NCBI RefSeq assembly: GCF_963855985.1
Contig: NC_087108.1
Coordinates: 10,248,001-10,312,000 of the forward strand
DNA from: Ostrinia nubilalis
Taxonomy: Eukaryota > Arthropoda > Insecta > Lepidoptera > Crambidae
DNA: 64,000 bases
Direction of reading: 5' to 3'
Shown here in pieces: positions 35,201-43,864 of this stretch. Below the pieces are notes generated by a model. The model made no database searches. It was not told the DNA's origin and saw nothing but the letters and a program-made list of their open reading frames with translations. The translations under genes were made by a program, and so were the position numbers. The number at the start of each line of letters is the position of its first letter. Position 1 is the stretch's first letter.

Positions 35201-36977
35201 GTCGTATGCGCCACCTCCGAGTGACAACACCACGCGTGGACAGCGATGAACGAAATTCGTCAATTTTATTTGAAAAAACAAAGGTATGTTCGTTGTGTTT
35301 TGGATTAAACTGAGTGACGTACGTTATTATCAATGTATGCGTAATGTGTTGCACCTACTTTACCGTGTTTTAAGGCTATTTCCTTGAAAATTATTTAAAA
35401 GGAATTATAGTTTATATTTTATGAAACGTGGTGTGACGCAAAAGGCAAAGTGAGCAGGGCAAAATGAGCATGCTCACTTTACCCTCTTCATAGACATATA
35501 AACTAACTTGCTTTTATTGTTAGTCCTCTATATTTATCGTGTAGATATAGTCCGTTTTTCTTTGCTAGTCGAACAATGTAAACAATCTTTTTATAAATTT
35601 TAAAGTAATATCTGTGAAAAAAATTAATAAATTATATGATTTGATAAGATATCGGTGTTCAACGATGACTTACCTATGTAGGTTGTGAGCTTTGTGTTTA
35701 TCTTATTTTAAAACGAATTATTTCGTCAAAAAGAAATATTAAGATTGTTTACAATATTGGACAAGCAAAGAAAAACAGACTTTAGTGTAGACATTAATCT
35801 CTTATTATTTGACTTTTTAGATGGTAAATAAAATAAAAGAAAATCACAACAAGGTTCTTGGAGTGAAGCTGAAATACTTCAGCTCAAAAGCTTCAAAATA
35901 CTAGAAGATAATGATTCAAGACTGCATTATTCAAAGAGAGTTCCTTCTGATTAGTTTTATGTTTTAATTTTCATGTTGTTTGATGAATTTTTATGTCTAG
36001 AATCTATTTTTTGGCAATAAAGAAAGTATGATTCTCATTCTGTGTTTGAATAGAGACATTCCTTATTATTCAAAGGTCAAAATTATATATAGTAAAAATA
36101 AAAAGAAACGATTGCCCTCTGCATGCCCGTTTTGCCCGTGTGCCGGTGCTCGCTTTAGGCCACCCCCTCGGGCAAAGTGAGCAAGTGATAGTGTTTCGTA
36201 TTTGAGTGCCTACTTTTTATATATTAGACAAATGAATGATTTGAAAACGCCATGTCAAACTACAATAAATGTAGTAACTGATCACGATAAAAACTTATTC
36301 CGTTTTGCTTATTCTGTGTGTTTTTTTCCTACTTTACCTTAAGGTGCCCGCTTTGGGCCAGTCTCCCCTACTTAAAAATTAGGGATTGATGGTGAAAACG
36401 GGCATAAGTGCGGTTTAGATTGCTCTGCTTAAACTTAGTAAGAACGAGAGGTAGAAATAGTTTCCGAGGCTTGCAATGTCCTAACTACACTTTTGAAGTT
36501 TGTCTCAAAAAATAAAGTGATCCAAAAAGCGTAATGTAGTCAAGCAAAAAAAGTCAAATTCAGCATAATTCCAATTCCATTCCAAGAGTTAAGTTTGCGT
36601 TAGTTGTGAAAATATTTTATTGTAAATGAATATTTTCTACTTAGCAACTTTAGTTTGCGTTAGTTTTGAAAATATTTTAATGTAAATGAATATTTTCTAC
36701 TTAGCAACTTTAGTTTGCGTTAGTTGTTAAAATATTTTAATGTAAATGAATATTTTCTACTTAGCAACTTTAGTTTGCGTTAGTTGTGAAAATATTTTAA
36801 TGTAAATTAATATTTTCTACTTTTTTTACAACTTTAAAAAAACCATTTCTGATTTTTGGAATCTAATGGGGTTCGAAATGGCAAATCACTATATTAAAAA
36901 TCTTTTGTTAATGTTACAGGTACCAACCTCACGCCGGTCACAACAGTGCTTACAGCGCGTACTATGCCCACAGGTAG
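20188..36977 (+). CDS. org-1: T-box transcription factor, Tbx1/Tbx10 orthologue (org-1), multi-exon
   Basis: Nuclear DNA-binding factor; in flies org-1 specifies visceral and somatic muscle founders (family knowledge). Exons read here: 20188-20233 (tentative start), 21389-21492, 22085-22195 (one copy of an eight-copy array), 23625-23866, 24295-24451, 24905-25060, 27337-27404, 31995-32138, 36920-36977. Splice phases agree throughout and the sum is 1086 nt, 361 residues plus stop. The T-box runs from [15 protein letters not shown] through [21 protein letters not shown] and [10 protein letters not shown] to [15 protein letters not shown]; the last motif is diagnostic of the Tbx1/org-1 class rather than omb, Doc, H15 or Tbx20. 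The C-terminus is short (ends in AYSAYYAHR). Uncertain points: the first exon, which array copy is used, and whether a small exon is missing between 27404 and 31995, since joining these two turns the expected Trp codon into Cys. T-box identity is near certain; the full model is not. Confidence 0.88.
20707..20833. mobile_element. Hairpin MITE, 127 bp
   Basis: TAACCCCCTTACTAATAAAA and its inverse TTTTATTAGTAATAAGGGGG; inner arms AACACTGTT/AACAGTGTT. Confidence 0.8.
21389..21492 (+). CDS. org-1: org-1 upstream exon, N-terminal to the T-box
   Basis: GC-rich island in AT-rich surroundings with a pyrimidine-rich acceptor ending CCACAG and a GTAAGT donor. In the frame that fits its neighbours it reads [11 protein letters not shown] then a Gly/Arg/Glu-rich stretch ending LHHPIRD. 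It ends in phase 0, matching the next exon. All three frames are open, so the frame rests on the phase match. Confidence 0.6.
21780..21915 (+). repeat. Dispersed repeat D1, copy b
   Basis: Same ordered motifs (TTCGTTGCGGGTCCA, GACAGTTTAACTTTT, GCGGTCAAGCTGTAGATC), in the org-1 intron before array A. Confidence 0.6.
22085..22195 (+). CDS. org-1: org-1 upstream exon (array copy 1)
   Basis: 111 nt, phase 0 to 0, between an acceptor TTTCCAG and a donor CAG/GTTGGA. It reads [20 protein letters not shown] and then a Pro-rich end closing in PPRVQ. It is the first of eight tandem copies. Only this copy has a normal intron on its 5' side; the gaps between copies are 30 nt, too short for a usual intron. 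Copy 7 (from 22896) or another intact copy could be used instead. Confidence 0.5.
22085..23143 (+). repeat. Tandem array A: eight copies of an org-1 exon with 30-nt spacer
   Basis: Units begin near 22085, 22226, 22349, 22490, 22632, 22773, 22896 and 23019. Unit length is about 141 or 123 nt; the short type lacks an 18-nt in-frame piece. Both lengths are multiples of three, so other frames stay open over the whole array (for example one 293-codon frame ending at 23163). In the exon frame copies 1, 2, 4, 5, 6 and 7 are open at the start (GTLCA or GSLCA), while copies 3 and 8 carry TAA as their third codon. Every unit keeps AG before and GT after the 111-nt exon core. Composition is strongly GC-rich against the surroundings. 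Confidence 0.9.
23219..23269 (+). pseudogene. Duplicated fragment of the first org-1 T-box exon
   Basis: About 50 nt closely match 23698-23748 of the true exon and encode [15 protein letters not shown], followed by a stop soon after. There is no splice donor and no rest of the exon. It lies just after array A and 360 nt upstream of the real exon, so it is a non-functional exon scrap left by local duplication. Confidence 0.8.
23625..23866 (+). CDS. org-1: org-1 T-box exon 1
   Basis: Acceptor CTCTGCAG, donor CACAG/GTGAGT. It starts in phase 0 and ends two bases into a Ser codon. It encodes the start of the T-box: [28 protein letters not shown], then [23 protein letters not shown]. An alternative acceptor 12 nt further in (after TCCTCGCAG, start 23637) keeps the same frame. 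Confidence 0.93.
24295..24451 (+). CDS. org-1: org-1 T-box exon 2
   Basis: Acceptor TTTGTCCAG, donor GGACAC/GTGAGT. 157 nt, completing the split Ser codon. It reads [43 protein letters not shown], a central T-box block closest to Tbx1-class proteins. Confidence 0.95.
24905..25060 (+). CDS. org-1: org-1 T-box exon 3 (full-length copy)
   Basis: 156 nt, phase 0 to 0. It encodes [19 protein letters not shown], a short variable loop, then [24 protein letters not shown]. Donor AGG/GTGAGT. This is the only copy in the array with the 5' half of the exon, so it is the one that can build a complete T-box. Confidence 0.95.
24980..26951 (+). repeat. Tandem array B: nine copies of the 3' half of T-box exon 3
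   Basis: The 3' 81 nt of exon 3 plus intron flank is repeated. Exon-like cores end at 25060 (true exon), 25306, 25543, 25767, 25989, 26213, 26458, 26705 and 26951; spacing is 222-247 nt. Each core encodes about 27 residues ending [20 protein letters not shown](R). Copies at 25226, 25463, 25687, 25909, 26133 and 26378 have AG directly before an in-phase core and an intact GTGAGT donor, so each could be spliced in frame. The copy at 26625 lost the aligned AG. The last copy (26871-26951) lost the donor and has Gly to Asp in the GFTAV motif. Confidence 0.93.
26993..27125 (-). mobile_element. RTE 3' fragment in an org-1 intron, at the end of array B
   Basis: TTCATCATCATAATTTTATC then AGGATGTCTATTCTGAAGGT and GGTCGTCAGTCCACCTTGTG; diverged. 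Confidence 0.6.
27337..27404 (+). CDS. org-1: org-1 T-box exon 4
   Basis: Acceptor TTTTACAG, donor ACTG/GTAAGT. 68 nt reading [15 protein letters not shown] then RDCDPDD and the first two bases of a Trp codon. This closes the T-box and carries the class-diagnostic DCDPDDW. Confidence 0.95.
28092..28275. mobile_element. Inverted-repeat MITE, 184 bp
   Basis: AGGGCTATATTTCACCGGGA...TCCCGGTGAAATATAGCCCT; arms pair for about 60 bp (ACACCATGGCGGCGCAACCA). Confidence 0.85.
28459..28722. mobile_element. TA-flanked MITE, family M3, copy a (264 bp)
   Basis: CAGGGTGTTAGGTAAATGGG and its inverse between TA/TA, mariner/Tc1-like. Identical in length to the copy at 56670. Confidence 0.85.
28733..29224 (+). 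pseudogene. 3' end of a Jockey/CR1-type LINE
   Basis: The frame at 28737-29006 reads [31 protein letters not shown] and FYSINEYL, the C-terminus typical of Jockey/CR1-class RT, then a 3' UTR and a (TTTGAA)n tail at 29205-29223. Severely 5' truncated. Confidence 0.75.
29450..29700 (-). mobile_element. LINE 3' end with TTTC-type tail
   Basis: (GAAA)n then CATTTATTGCCACGG. On the minus strand it encodes [20 protein letters not shown], a conserved lepidopteran LINE end. Confidence 0.55.
31590..31745 (+). repeat. Dispersed repeat D1, copy c
   Basis: TTGTTGGCGGTCAAGCTGTA with flanking GGGCAAACTTGACCG and GATGGGAGAGATGG; just upstream of the org-1 exon at 31995. A fourth, diverged copy is near 34880-34985. 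Confidence 0.55.
31995..32138 (+). CDS. org-1: org-1 exon after the T-box
   Basis: Acceptor ACTTCCAG, donor TACG/GTAAGT. The open frame gives [20 protein letters not shown] and then a Pro/Ala/Tyr/His-rich stretch ending HAHPV. It is GC-richer than the flanks. Phase matches the T-box exon and the terminal exon, but the first base is T where Trp would need G. Confidence 0.72.
32176..34026. mobile_element. Long TIR element (1.85 kb), TA-flanked, with nested insert
   Basis: CAGGGTGTCCCGTAATGTAA and its complement at the far end; arms pair for several hundred bases on both sides. No transposase is seen. A hAT-type MITE is nested at 32853-33418. Confidence 0.88.
32853..33418. mobile_element. hAT-type MITE with perfect 8-bp duplication
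   Basis: Ends CAGGGAT...ATCCCTG, flanked on both sides by CTTGGTAA (32845-32852 and 33419-33426). Subterminal repeats of GGTTACGGATA. Confidence 0.88.
34030..34388 (+). mobile_element. Two tandem Helitron-like elements
   Basis: Two near-identical units of about 180 bp (34035-34210 and 34211-34388), each starting near TATATAAAAGAAAGTCGTG and ending GCCGGGTCAGCTAGT. A lone end of the same family (CAGGGTCAGCTAGTG) lies near 24806. Confidence 0.65.
34765..34880 (-). mobile_element. RTE 3' fragment, diverged
   Basis: CTGAACATAGGCCTCC and CCTGCATCCAGCGCCTTCC are recognisable. Confidence 0.55.
34992..36405. mobile_element. MITE split by a larger TIR element
   Basis: The outer ends ATGCCCGTTTTCACCATCAA and its complement enclose an inner element at 35073-36370. 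Confidence 0.8.
35073..36370. mobile_element. Inner TIR element, 1.3 kb
   Basis: TAGGGGAGACTGGCCCAAAG and its complement at 36351-36370. Inner motifs GGCAAAGTGAGCA recur in both directions. No transposase is seen. Confidence 0.82.
36590..36822 (+). repeat. Tandem repeat, 60-bp unit, about four copies
   Basis: Unit contains TAGTTTGCGTTAGTTGTGAA and TGAATATTTTCTACTTAGCA; copies in register at 36601, 36661, 36721 and 36781. It lies about 100 bp upstream of the last org-1 exon. Confidence 0.92.
36920..36977 (+). CDS. org-1: org-1 terminal coding exon
   Basis: Acceptor ATGTTACAG. It completes the split Arg codon and reads [18 protein letters not shown] then TAG. Phase agrees with the 31995-32138 exon. 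An AATAAA lies at 37276, but inside a tRNA-like repeat, so the real poly(A) site is unclear. Confidence 0.7.
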
Positions 36978-37287
36978 CCCACGCGTGGGGTCGCTATGTG
37001 ATAGTTTTGAATGAGAGGAAAGACAACAGATGGATGTGAATGTATATTGTAGAGAATGTAAAAATAAGTATTTATGATAAAAGATGGGAAGAACAATTAT
37101 TATTAGAATAGTACAGAAATTGGGGTGCCAAAGAAAACATACCAAATGTAGAAAGTTAAAAAAGGAAAGTATAGTAAGTAGAGTAAACTAAATAGATTTT
37201 CTAGAGTCAAATAGGTTTGTAGTTTTAGTTTCCAAATTTTATTGTGAACATACAAGATATTTTTAAAATAACTTGAATAAATCGAAT

Positions 37288-37360
37288 TGCCTAAGGTGGG
37301 AATCGAACCCACGACCTTTCGCTTGTCAGGCGACTGCTCTTCCATCTGAGCTACTTAGAC
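37288..37360 (-). tRNA. tRNA-Val(GAC)-like sequence, probably part of a mobile repeat
   Basis: A 72-nt cloverleaf on the minus strand: seven-pair acceptor, D arm GCTC/GAGC, anticodon loop CTGACAA (GAC), T arm GTGGG/CCCAC with loop TTCGATT, and A as discriminator base. The anticodon stem has one mismatch (G27:A43). The flanks match those of the degenerate copy at 18982, so this may be a tRNA-derived repeat rather than a working gene. It sits 310 nt downstream of the org-1 stop. Confidence 0.55.
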
Positions 37361-37979
37361 ATTTTGATGAACCTGTCGAAGTTATTTTAAAAATATTTAG
37401 ATCGAGAGGCGACTCTTAACGCCAGAAAAAAATTAATTACAACAAACAAAATATCTAAACAATAGCCGGGGGAAAAAGTGGATCACATCAACTTATGGCA
37501 CAGTATTTATCTACTGTACTTATGGGTTAGTAAAATATTTTTTGAATCAAATTGTAACAGGTGTTAAATAAGATGACCGCAATGAGAATTACCCGAATCT
37601 TAAAATGTTGTCATACTGTAACTACAAGTAAGTATTGATGAATCCTAATTTAGTAGTAATATTATTTGTTTCTTATTTGAAGATAAGTAAGCCTAATTCA
37701 GAAGTTATGCTGGTGACAGGCTTTATTAAATTAATCTTTGATTCGTGTTAAAGCACGGAAATACAGATTATTACTTATTATCGAAGGCAAGAAATAGCAC
37801 TGTACTTAAGGTGAAATAGAGTTTAATATATTTCTAAGTTATTTGTAAATTAGTAAGGTAATAGCTTAAGTTTTAAAACCAAAAAAAGATGGAAACAGTG
37901 CCTTTTCTATGTGATACTGTTTACTTAGCTCTAGTTTAAACAGATATTTTAATGTTACCAAATAAAAATAAGAATTAAA

Positions 37980-38626
37980 CTCTGATTTTTAATTCGACGG
38001 AATTTTGACATTTCAGAAGTGTTGTCAACATTGAAACATTCCCACTAAGAATGGAGAGCATTTTCATAAATTAAAAAATAATCCTTTCTTGAATTTAAGG
38101 TTTCACTTGAAAAACTAAGGCTTAAAAATGTACCGATCATTTCAAAATGGTTATTTGAATTTTTATTATCATACTTCTGAAGTTACAAAAAAAATTAGGA
38201 AATTATTTTTCTATTACTGGACTCCCTGGCCAATAATCCATGGGTTACAAACCTTTTTTATGAAAATCCTTTTGTTAATAAAATCTTAGCTTCATAAAAT
38301 AATCAATTTAACAAGATGCCAATTTTATAATCCAAGTTGATTATGATGACGATAATGATGATTGATGATCAATACATATTTTCGTTTATGATAATATGTT
38401 GTTTTACTGTGTTAAAAACACGTTTTTTTTTATTTAATCTTTCAAATGTACATAATAATTAGTGTACATTATATTCACAAAACATACAATAGTTCATTCT
38501 TGTAAGTTGTACTTGATGAAATTTCATTTCATATTATTTATTAATAATTCAAAGCAAAAAAGGCTTATTACATCTGAATTGTCAAAAAATGACAGCTGTC
38601 AGAATTCCGTCGAATTAAAAATCGGA
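37980..38626. mobile_element. TIR element, about 650 bp
   Basis: TGATTTTTAATTCGACGGAA and the complement TTCCGTCGAATTAAAAATCG. The inside is AT-rich without a gene. Confidence 0.75.
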
Positions 38627-38908
38627 CTATAGATTAAGTTCATTTGGTGCCAATTATTATGAAAATTAGTAAAGGTAGAATAAATACTTATAAATCTCTG
38701 ACTAAAATTATTGTTTACTGAAAAATGAAAATTTTGAGTGTAAACCAGTCATTTGAAACCAAATCTACGGTAGGAATTTTTATTTTTGAAATTTCTACCG
38801 TCAAAATATTGTAACCAAAGGTGTTTTTTTAAGTTAAATGTAAAGATTTAGTGGTAAGAGTATGTATTTATTACATTAAATTAAAATTCATTTAAGTCTA
38901 AAGATTTC

Positions 38909-38914
38909 TTTATT
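38909..38914 (-). terminator. Candidate poly(A) signal
   Basis: AATAAA on the minus strand about 185 nt past the stop of the Tyr/His/Pro-rich gene. Confidence 0.45.
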
Positions 38915-39095
38915 TACAAAATAACATTAATCCTCATTAACACAAATTGGACGAAAGAATATTGGAAAAAATTTTCTTATTCTTAATTTTCTTCTAATTT
39001 CTGACGAAGTATTAAATAATTTAATGTCAAAATCTGTTCGAATATTCAGCAATCGAGAAGTTTTTTCTTTTATGCATTGTGTTATTATTCCAAGT

Positions 39096-40490
39096 TTACA
39101 TTAAAAAGAAATAGTACTGCATTTGCTGGGGTAAGTTCTCAATTTGTGGTTTCTTGAAATGCGACTTTTCTGCTACTGTGTAAGTCATGACGTGGTTCAC
39201 TGTAGCCGATCCTGGTTCATCACCACGTTCTACGATCACCTTAGACGATACTGTCTCTTCGAACTCCTCGCCTACTAGTTCTGGTTCTGGCTCAACCAGC
39301 TCCTCAATAGGAAAGACAATTGTGGTCGTGGTAGTGACAGGCTCCATCGGGTAATAGGGTGAGTAGTACTCAGGAGCTGGAGTAAATTGCTCGTAGAAGT
39401 TAGGCATGTGGCTTACTGGAGGTCTTTGCTGATGCATTTGGTGGGGAGGCGACACTATCTGGGTCTCATAAGGGTGGCTGTGATAGTTGTAGTGAGGATG
39501 CTGTTCGTAATGGACATGCACTGGTGGTCTTTCTTGGATGAACTCTGGCACGTATTCATAGCTTGGCAAAGAATTTTGATGCGCGATTATTTCTGCTTCT
39601 GGCACGGAGTACACGAAGTATGTGTTGTTTTCTGTGGATTTGACTGCGGTTTCGTTGTTTACTGGAATGAATTCGATTTCTTTCGTCTCGTTCTTTGTGT
39701 CGTAAGCGTCTTTCAGTATAGTTGTGAGTTCTTCAGCTTGTTTGTTAGTAGCTACAGCGAGGTCTGACAGGATTTCAGGGTCGGGGTTGAACTCGATTCC
39801 GAATTTATCAGCGATTTCTTGAGCGGACATCATCTTTTCGATTGCGATGTTCTGATATTCGTTATTGTTCTTGATGTGTTTCAGCAATCTCATGACAAGT
39901 TGGGAGCTGTCCACTGGGGATTCAAGTGATCTTTTCTTCCTCAGACTGTTTTCGTCGTATTCCTTCTCGCAATCTCTCAATGCGTAGGACAAAAGGTTGG
40001 CCATCTCACTTTGGATAGCCAGAGTTATTTGATTGGCCATTTCTTTGATATCTTCCAGTTGTTCTGCTGCTGGTTTGTCTGAATTGGTTACCGAGGCCAT
40101 TTTAGCTGCAGAAGAAGTTTGGTGAAGATTTTGCTTCGGGAGTGAGAAGATATCAATCCAGTCGGTGTCTGTAGCTCTAAATTCTTTGATTTTCATATCC
40201 CCGGGGGCAGATTTGAGAATTTCTCGACTGGTGTCTTCCCATTCTTCTTTGTCTATGTCATCTGTTGCGTATATGAATGAGGACTGAAAAAAATAGAATT
40301 CAGTTTTAAGACTTTGTCTTTGCCTTAAATAAAGTTATAGTTTTTTACTTAATATTCAAAGATTTTGGCATATTTACTAAGTACAATAATTTTAAATATG
40401 AAGACAAAATGTTTGAATAATTACAATTAATATTAAAATTAAAATATTTACCTGAACTATTAACGCCAGAATAAAAAATAGAGGTGCCAT
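39096..40490 (-). CDS. Secreted Tyr/His/Pro-rich protein with furin-type site
   Basis: Two exons, 40490-40452 and 40283-39096, joined in phase 0 (donor CAG/GTAAAT, acceptor TTCAG); 408 residues. Exon 1 holds the hydrophobic core of a signal peptide (MAPLFFILALIVQ), continued by SSFIYA. The N-terminal half is charged and helical-looking. A dibasic run RKKR near residues 128-131 is a furin-type cleavage motif, so the protein may be processed. The second half is rich in His, Tyr and Pro (HVHYEQHPHYNYHSHPYE), followed by a Thr run and an acidic stretch. I do not recognise a family; an extracellular structural role such as cuticle or eggshell is an inference. It lies about 450 nt downstream of another secreted Pro-rich gene on the same strand. 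Confidence 0.8.
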
Positions 40491-40530
40491 GGTGGACACG
40501 AAGTACTATCAAATTGTTACATGTATTGCT

Positions 40531-40536
40531 TTTATA
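40531..40536 (-). promoter_or_regulatory. TATA box of the Tyr/His/Pro-rich gene
   Basis: TATAAA on the minus strand about 40 nt upstream of the ATG at 40490. This implies a very short 5' leader, as is common in highly expressed structural-protein genes. Confidence 0.6.
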
Positions 40537-40733
40537 CATGTTTTTGTATTTTATCGATTCCTTATGAAATTCGTGTTTCGAAAAATTATTTCACGATGTT
40601 CTTTGACATAATTTGATAAAGGTTTGTGTAATTAAAGTTTTGAAACTGCGAAGTTATAAATAATTTGTCATGACAAAGTTACAGAACCAAGCAAAAAAAA
40701 AACACATTATCATTAATTCATTAACAATGTTGT

Positions 40734-40739
40734 TTTATT
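40734..40739 (-). terminator. Candidate poly(A) signal
   Basis: AATAAA on the minus strand about 200 nt past the stop of the Pro/Ser/Tyr-rich gene. Confidence 0.45.
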
Positions 40740-40941
40740 ACGTTCATCATAACATAATACTAAATAAAAATACATTTAAATAAGACAAAATACCAATTAA
40801 ATAATTTACAAATAAATAAAATAAAAACTGATCTAACAAAAATACACAATATTTTTTGTAGACAGTTTAAATAATGGCCTATTTCAGATGCTCATCAGAG
40901 ATTCTCTTACTCAAAGAGATTACGAGACAGTTCTTCGTATT

Positions 40942-43293
40942 TTACTGAGAATAATAAGATGATGATTCATACGGCAGGGGGTAGGAAGGTATCATGGCAT
41001 TAGGTATGGGATAGGGAGAGTTAGGGTTCGGCTGATATGGGGGAGGGTTGTACGGGACGGGAGAGGTGGGGCAGACAGGGGCGGGAGGTGGTGAGTATGG
41101 AGGCCTATGGGGGCAGGGAGGCGGTGGATACTCAGAGTGACTGCAGGAGCAAGACTCCTGATTGTTAGGGTTGTAAGGAGGTGGTGGATAAGGCGGGGGG
41201 TTTTGAGGGTACGGGCTAGGGGTGTACGGTGGCGGAGGGCTACTGGGACTGTAGGAATTGCCAGGGTAAGGCGGTGGAGGGTACGAGTCGTATGAGGGAT
41301 GGGGATTTGGATTGTAAGAGCTGGGGCATGGCTGGGGTGGAGGAGTAGAGCTGCAAGAGCTCGGGGAGTAAGGCTGGGGTGGGGTGTTTGAACTGTAAGA
41401 ACTTGGTGGGTATGACTGAGGTGGGGGTGGGGCGTTGGAATTGTAAGAACTAGGGGGGTATGGTTGAGGCGGAGTACTAGGGTTGTAGGAGCTAGGGGGA
41501 TAAGGCTGGGGTGAAGGGCTTGGACTGGACGAGCTGGAGGAATATTGCGGTGGCGGCGAGCTGGGAGCACCAGGGCTGTATGAGCTCGGTGGATATGCAG
41601 CAGGAGTAGCACTATAAGGAGGTGGTGGGTATGCATACTCGTAGTATGGGTAAGCAGACCTTGGAACCGGATTTGAGACTCCGTACGCGTAATCGTTAGG
41701 ATCTGAAGAGTAGTACGGTGGATTTTGGACTGTGGTGGAAGATATTGTCACAGAGGGGTTTCCTGGGGATGGTGGGGATATGGCGACGGTTGTGGGGTTC
41801 TGGGCGTATGGTGGTGAGACGTATATGACTTGGGGCGAGGTTGGCGGGTATGGGGCTGGAGGGTACGTCACAGGGTAGCTGTACGCGCTCTCGAAGGAGG
41901 TGGCAGTGTTAGAAGTGTAGTCCGGAGTGGAGGCGGCACTTGCGTACGATGGAGGCGTCGTGTTGGTGCTTTGCGACGAAGTCTTAGTCAGGAAAGCTGG
42001 AGAAATAAAAAAGTATTAATGTTATTAGCATTTTGGCTATTCACACAGCTAGTCATTAAAAGTAATATGTTTTCCAGGAAAGCAAAACTCACTAAAGAAT
42101 TAAAAAATCATCACATAATCAAAGGTGTCATCCTAAATTCCATAAATATGATTATTTTAGTATTTTCATGATAACTATGAGCAGTGTCTAAAAATTATCA
42201 CAATTATTGCAAACATAAACGTGACAAAAGAATCTGCGTAGCTCAGGAATGTAGTTTACGTGTTACGCAATATAGACTTTAGACTATTTATAGTAAATTA
42301 AGTATAGTTTACACACTTACGTGATGTATACAGAGCACTGATCATCTGGTTCATACGCTCATGTAGAGATGCCATCTGAAAAACATAGTAATATTTATGT
42401 AAAACACAATCACAGCAACGAAAATTCAATAAAATTAGTCAACTTTGTCAAAACTGGGCTAATAATTATGAAACAGTGACATTGGCATTGGTTTCAAGGT
42501 CATTTCAAATGATGCAATAAATAAGAAAGTGTCATCAATATTTAATACAACGTTAATGAATTGGCTACCTCAATTTAGAAAGATTCTGTGCATCTTTGGA
42601 AAGGGTTGCTGAAGCTTAAAGAGCCCTTATAATAATATGCCCATAATTATAAGATTATGAGCCCTCATAATCTTCTTGGCCTACCAGCGCTTTGAGATCA
42701 TTTGGCAAGTGCTGAGAAGAAGCTCTGCAACAAACCCTGTCAACACAGATGAATATAGAAATAACGGTAGGAACTACATTAATTGGGAACCTATTGAGTA
42801 ACTTCTTGACTCTAATATTGTCTCTACATGGGAAGGCTTAGTCCCGGGCTATGCTAACACAAACTATATTTTTTTAAGTTATTTCATCATCATCATCATT
42901 TCAGACATAAGACGTCCACTGCTGAACATAGGCCAATCCCAATGCTTTCCATGTTGATCGATTGGTAGCGGCCTGCGTCCAGCGCTTCCATAGCCTTTCG
43001 TTCGTTAACATAGCCCGACGGGCTAGCAAGCTGAAGTGGCAATGTGCAGGGTAATAGCACGCAAAACTGACGGCCGATGGGGCAGCAACGTTCTGGAATG
43101 GAGGCCGCGTACCGGGAAACGCAGCGTGGGACATCCACCCACAAGGTGGACCGACGACATCAAGTTATTTAAAACTATGATATTTACAATAAAAATAACG
43201 TACCTGCGATTGCTGCATCTGATGGCAACTGGTGGCCGTTGCATAACTTACACCTATCAAGAAGGTACTTAATTTTATCCACGTCGGCAGCAT
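40942..43293 (-). CDS. Secreted Pro/Ser/Tyr-rich low-complexity protein
   Basis: Three exons, 43293-43204, 42375-42321 and 41996-40942, with consistent phases (0, then 1); 399 residues. Exon 1 encodes the signal peptide MLPTWIKLSTFLIGVSYATA. Exon 2 is short and amphipathic (MASLHERMNQMISALYTS). Exon 3 begins with a Thr/Ser-rich part and is then almost all Pro, Tyr, Ser and Asn, with loose repeats such as PPQPYPPSSYNP and PPPPYPP, one Cys-containing patch (SCSCSHSEYPPPPCPH), and ends SSYYSQ. Such sequences occur in cuticle, silk-associated and eggshell matrices. The family is not recognised and the function is inferred from composition only. Intron 1 carries an RTE retrotransposon fragment. 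Confidence 0.82.
42885..43163. mobile_element. RTE fragment with inverted 5' part, in an intron
   Basis: 42885-42985 is the family's 3' end on the minus strand (ATC tail, then CATAAGACGTCCACTGCTGA). From 43020 the upstream coding region continues on the plus strand (RWGSNVLEWRPRTGKRS, PPTRWTDDI). It lies in intron 1 of the Pro/Ser/Tyr-rich gene. Confidence 0.75.
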
Positions 43294-43864
43294 TTTCTAA
43301 TTTATTTTTATTATTAACGTTGGTCCATCTGCCTCTTTCTTTACATTGAGTAGATTTGAACTAAACTGTGATATTTAAACATTCAGAAATAAAGATTAGA
43401 CTCAGATGACGATTGTAAACAAATCGGATAAGAATCAGTTCAGATAAAGGCAGTTCTATGAGTTAAGAGATAAACTGAGGAGATATCGGTTGGAAATTAG
43501 TAAAAAGCACGTTAAAGTTACTGAAAGCGATTTGATTGATATGGGAGATAGATGTTCGGAGAAATAATTGCTAAATAGTAAGATTGATTCGTTATTATGA
43601 GTTTACACTCTACCTTTGCTAATAGGAAGATAGTAAGTACTTACATGTAAATAGTAATTTAACTTAGTGTTTCTTGAATGAAGTTATAAAATGCTTCAAA
43701 TAATGACAAAGCAAGAAGAATCCGTGACTATTAAGGATAGGATTTGCGATGTAATTGATAAATTATTCTAAAAATTCTAAAAATAACATCAAACTCTATG
43801 AACTATTAATTATAACAACACAGAATATTGCAACTTAGTCCAGTCAATAAAGCATTATAGATGG

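Noticed and set aside
39387..39767. 126-codon frame opposite the Tyr/His/Pro-rich gene
   Set aside because: Antisense shadow of a supported gene with signal peptide, splice and TATA evidence.
40992..41636. 214-codon frame overlapping the Pro/Ser/Tyr-rich gene
   Set aside because: Off-frame reading of the Pro-rich repeat; the supported frame connects to a signal-peptide exon.
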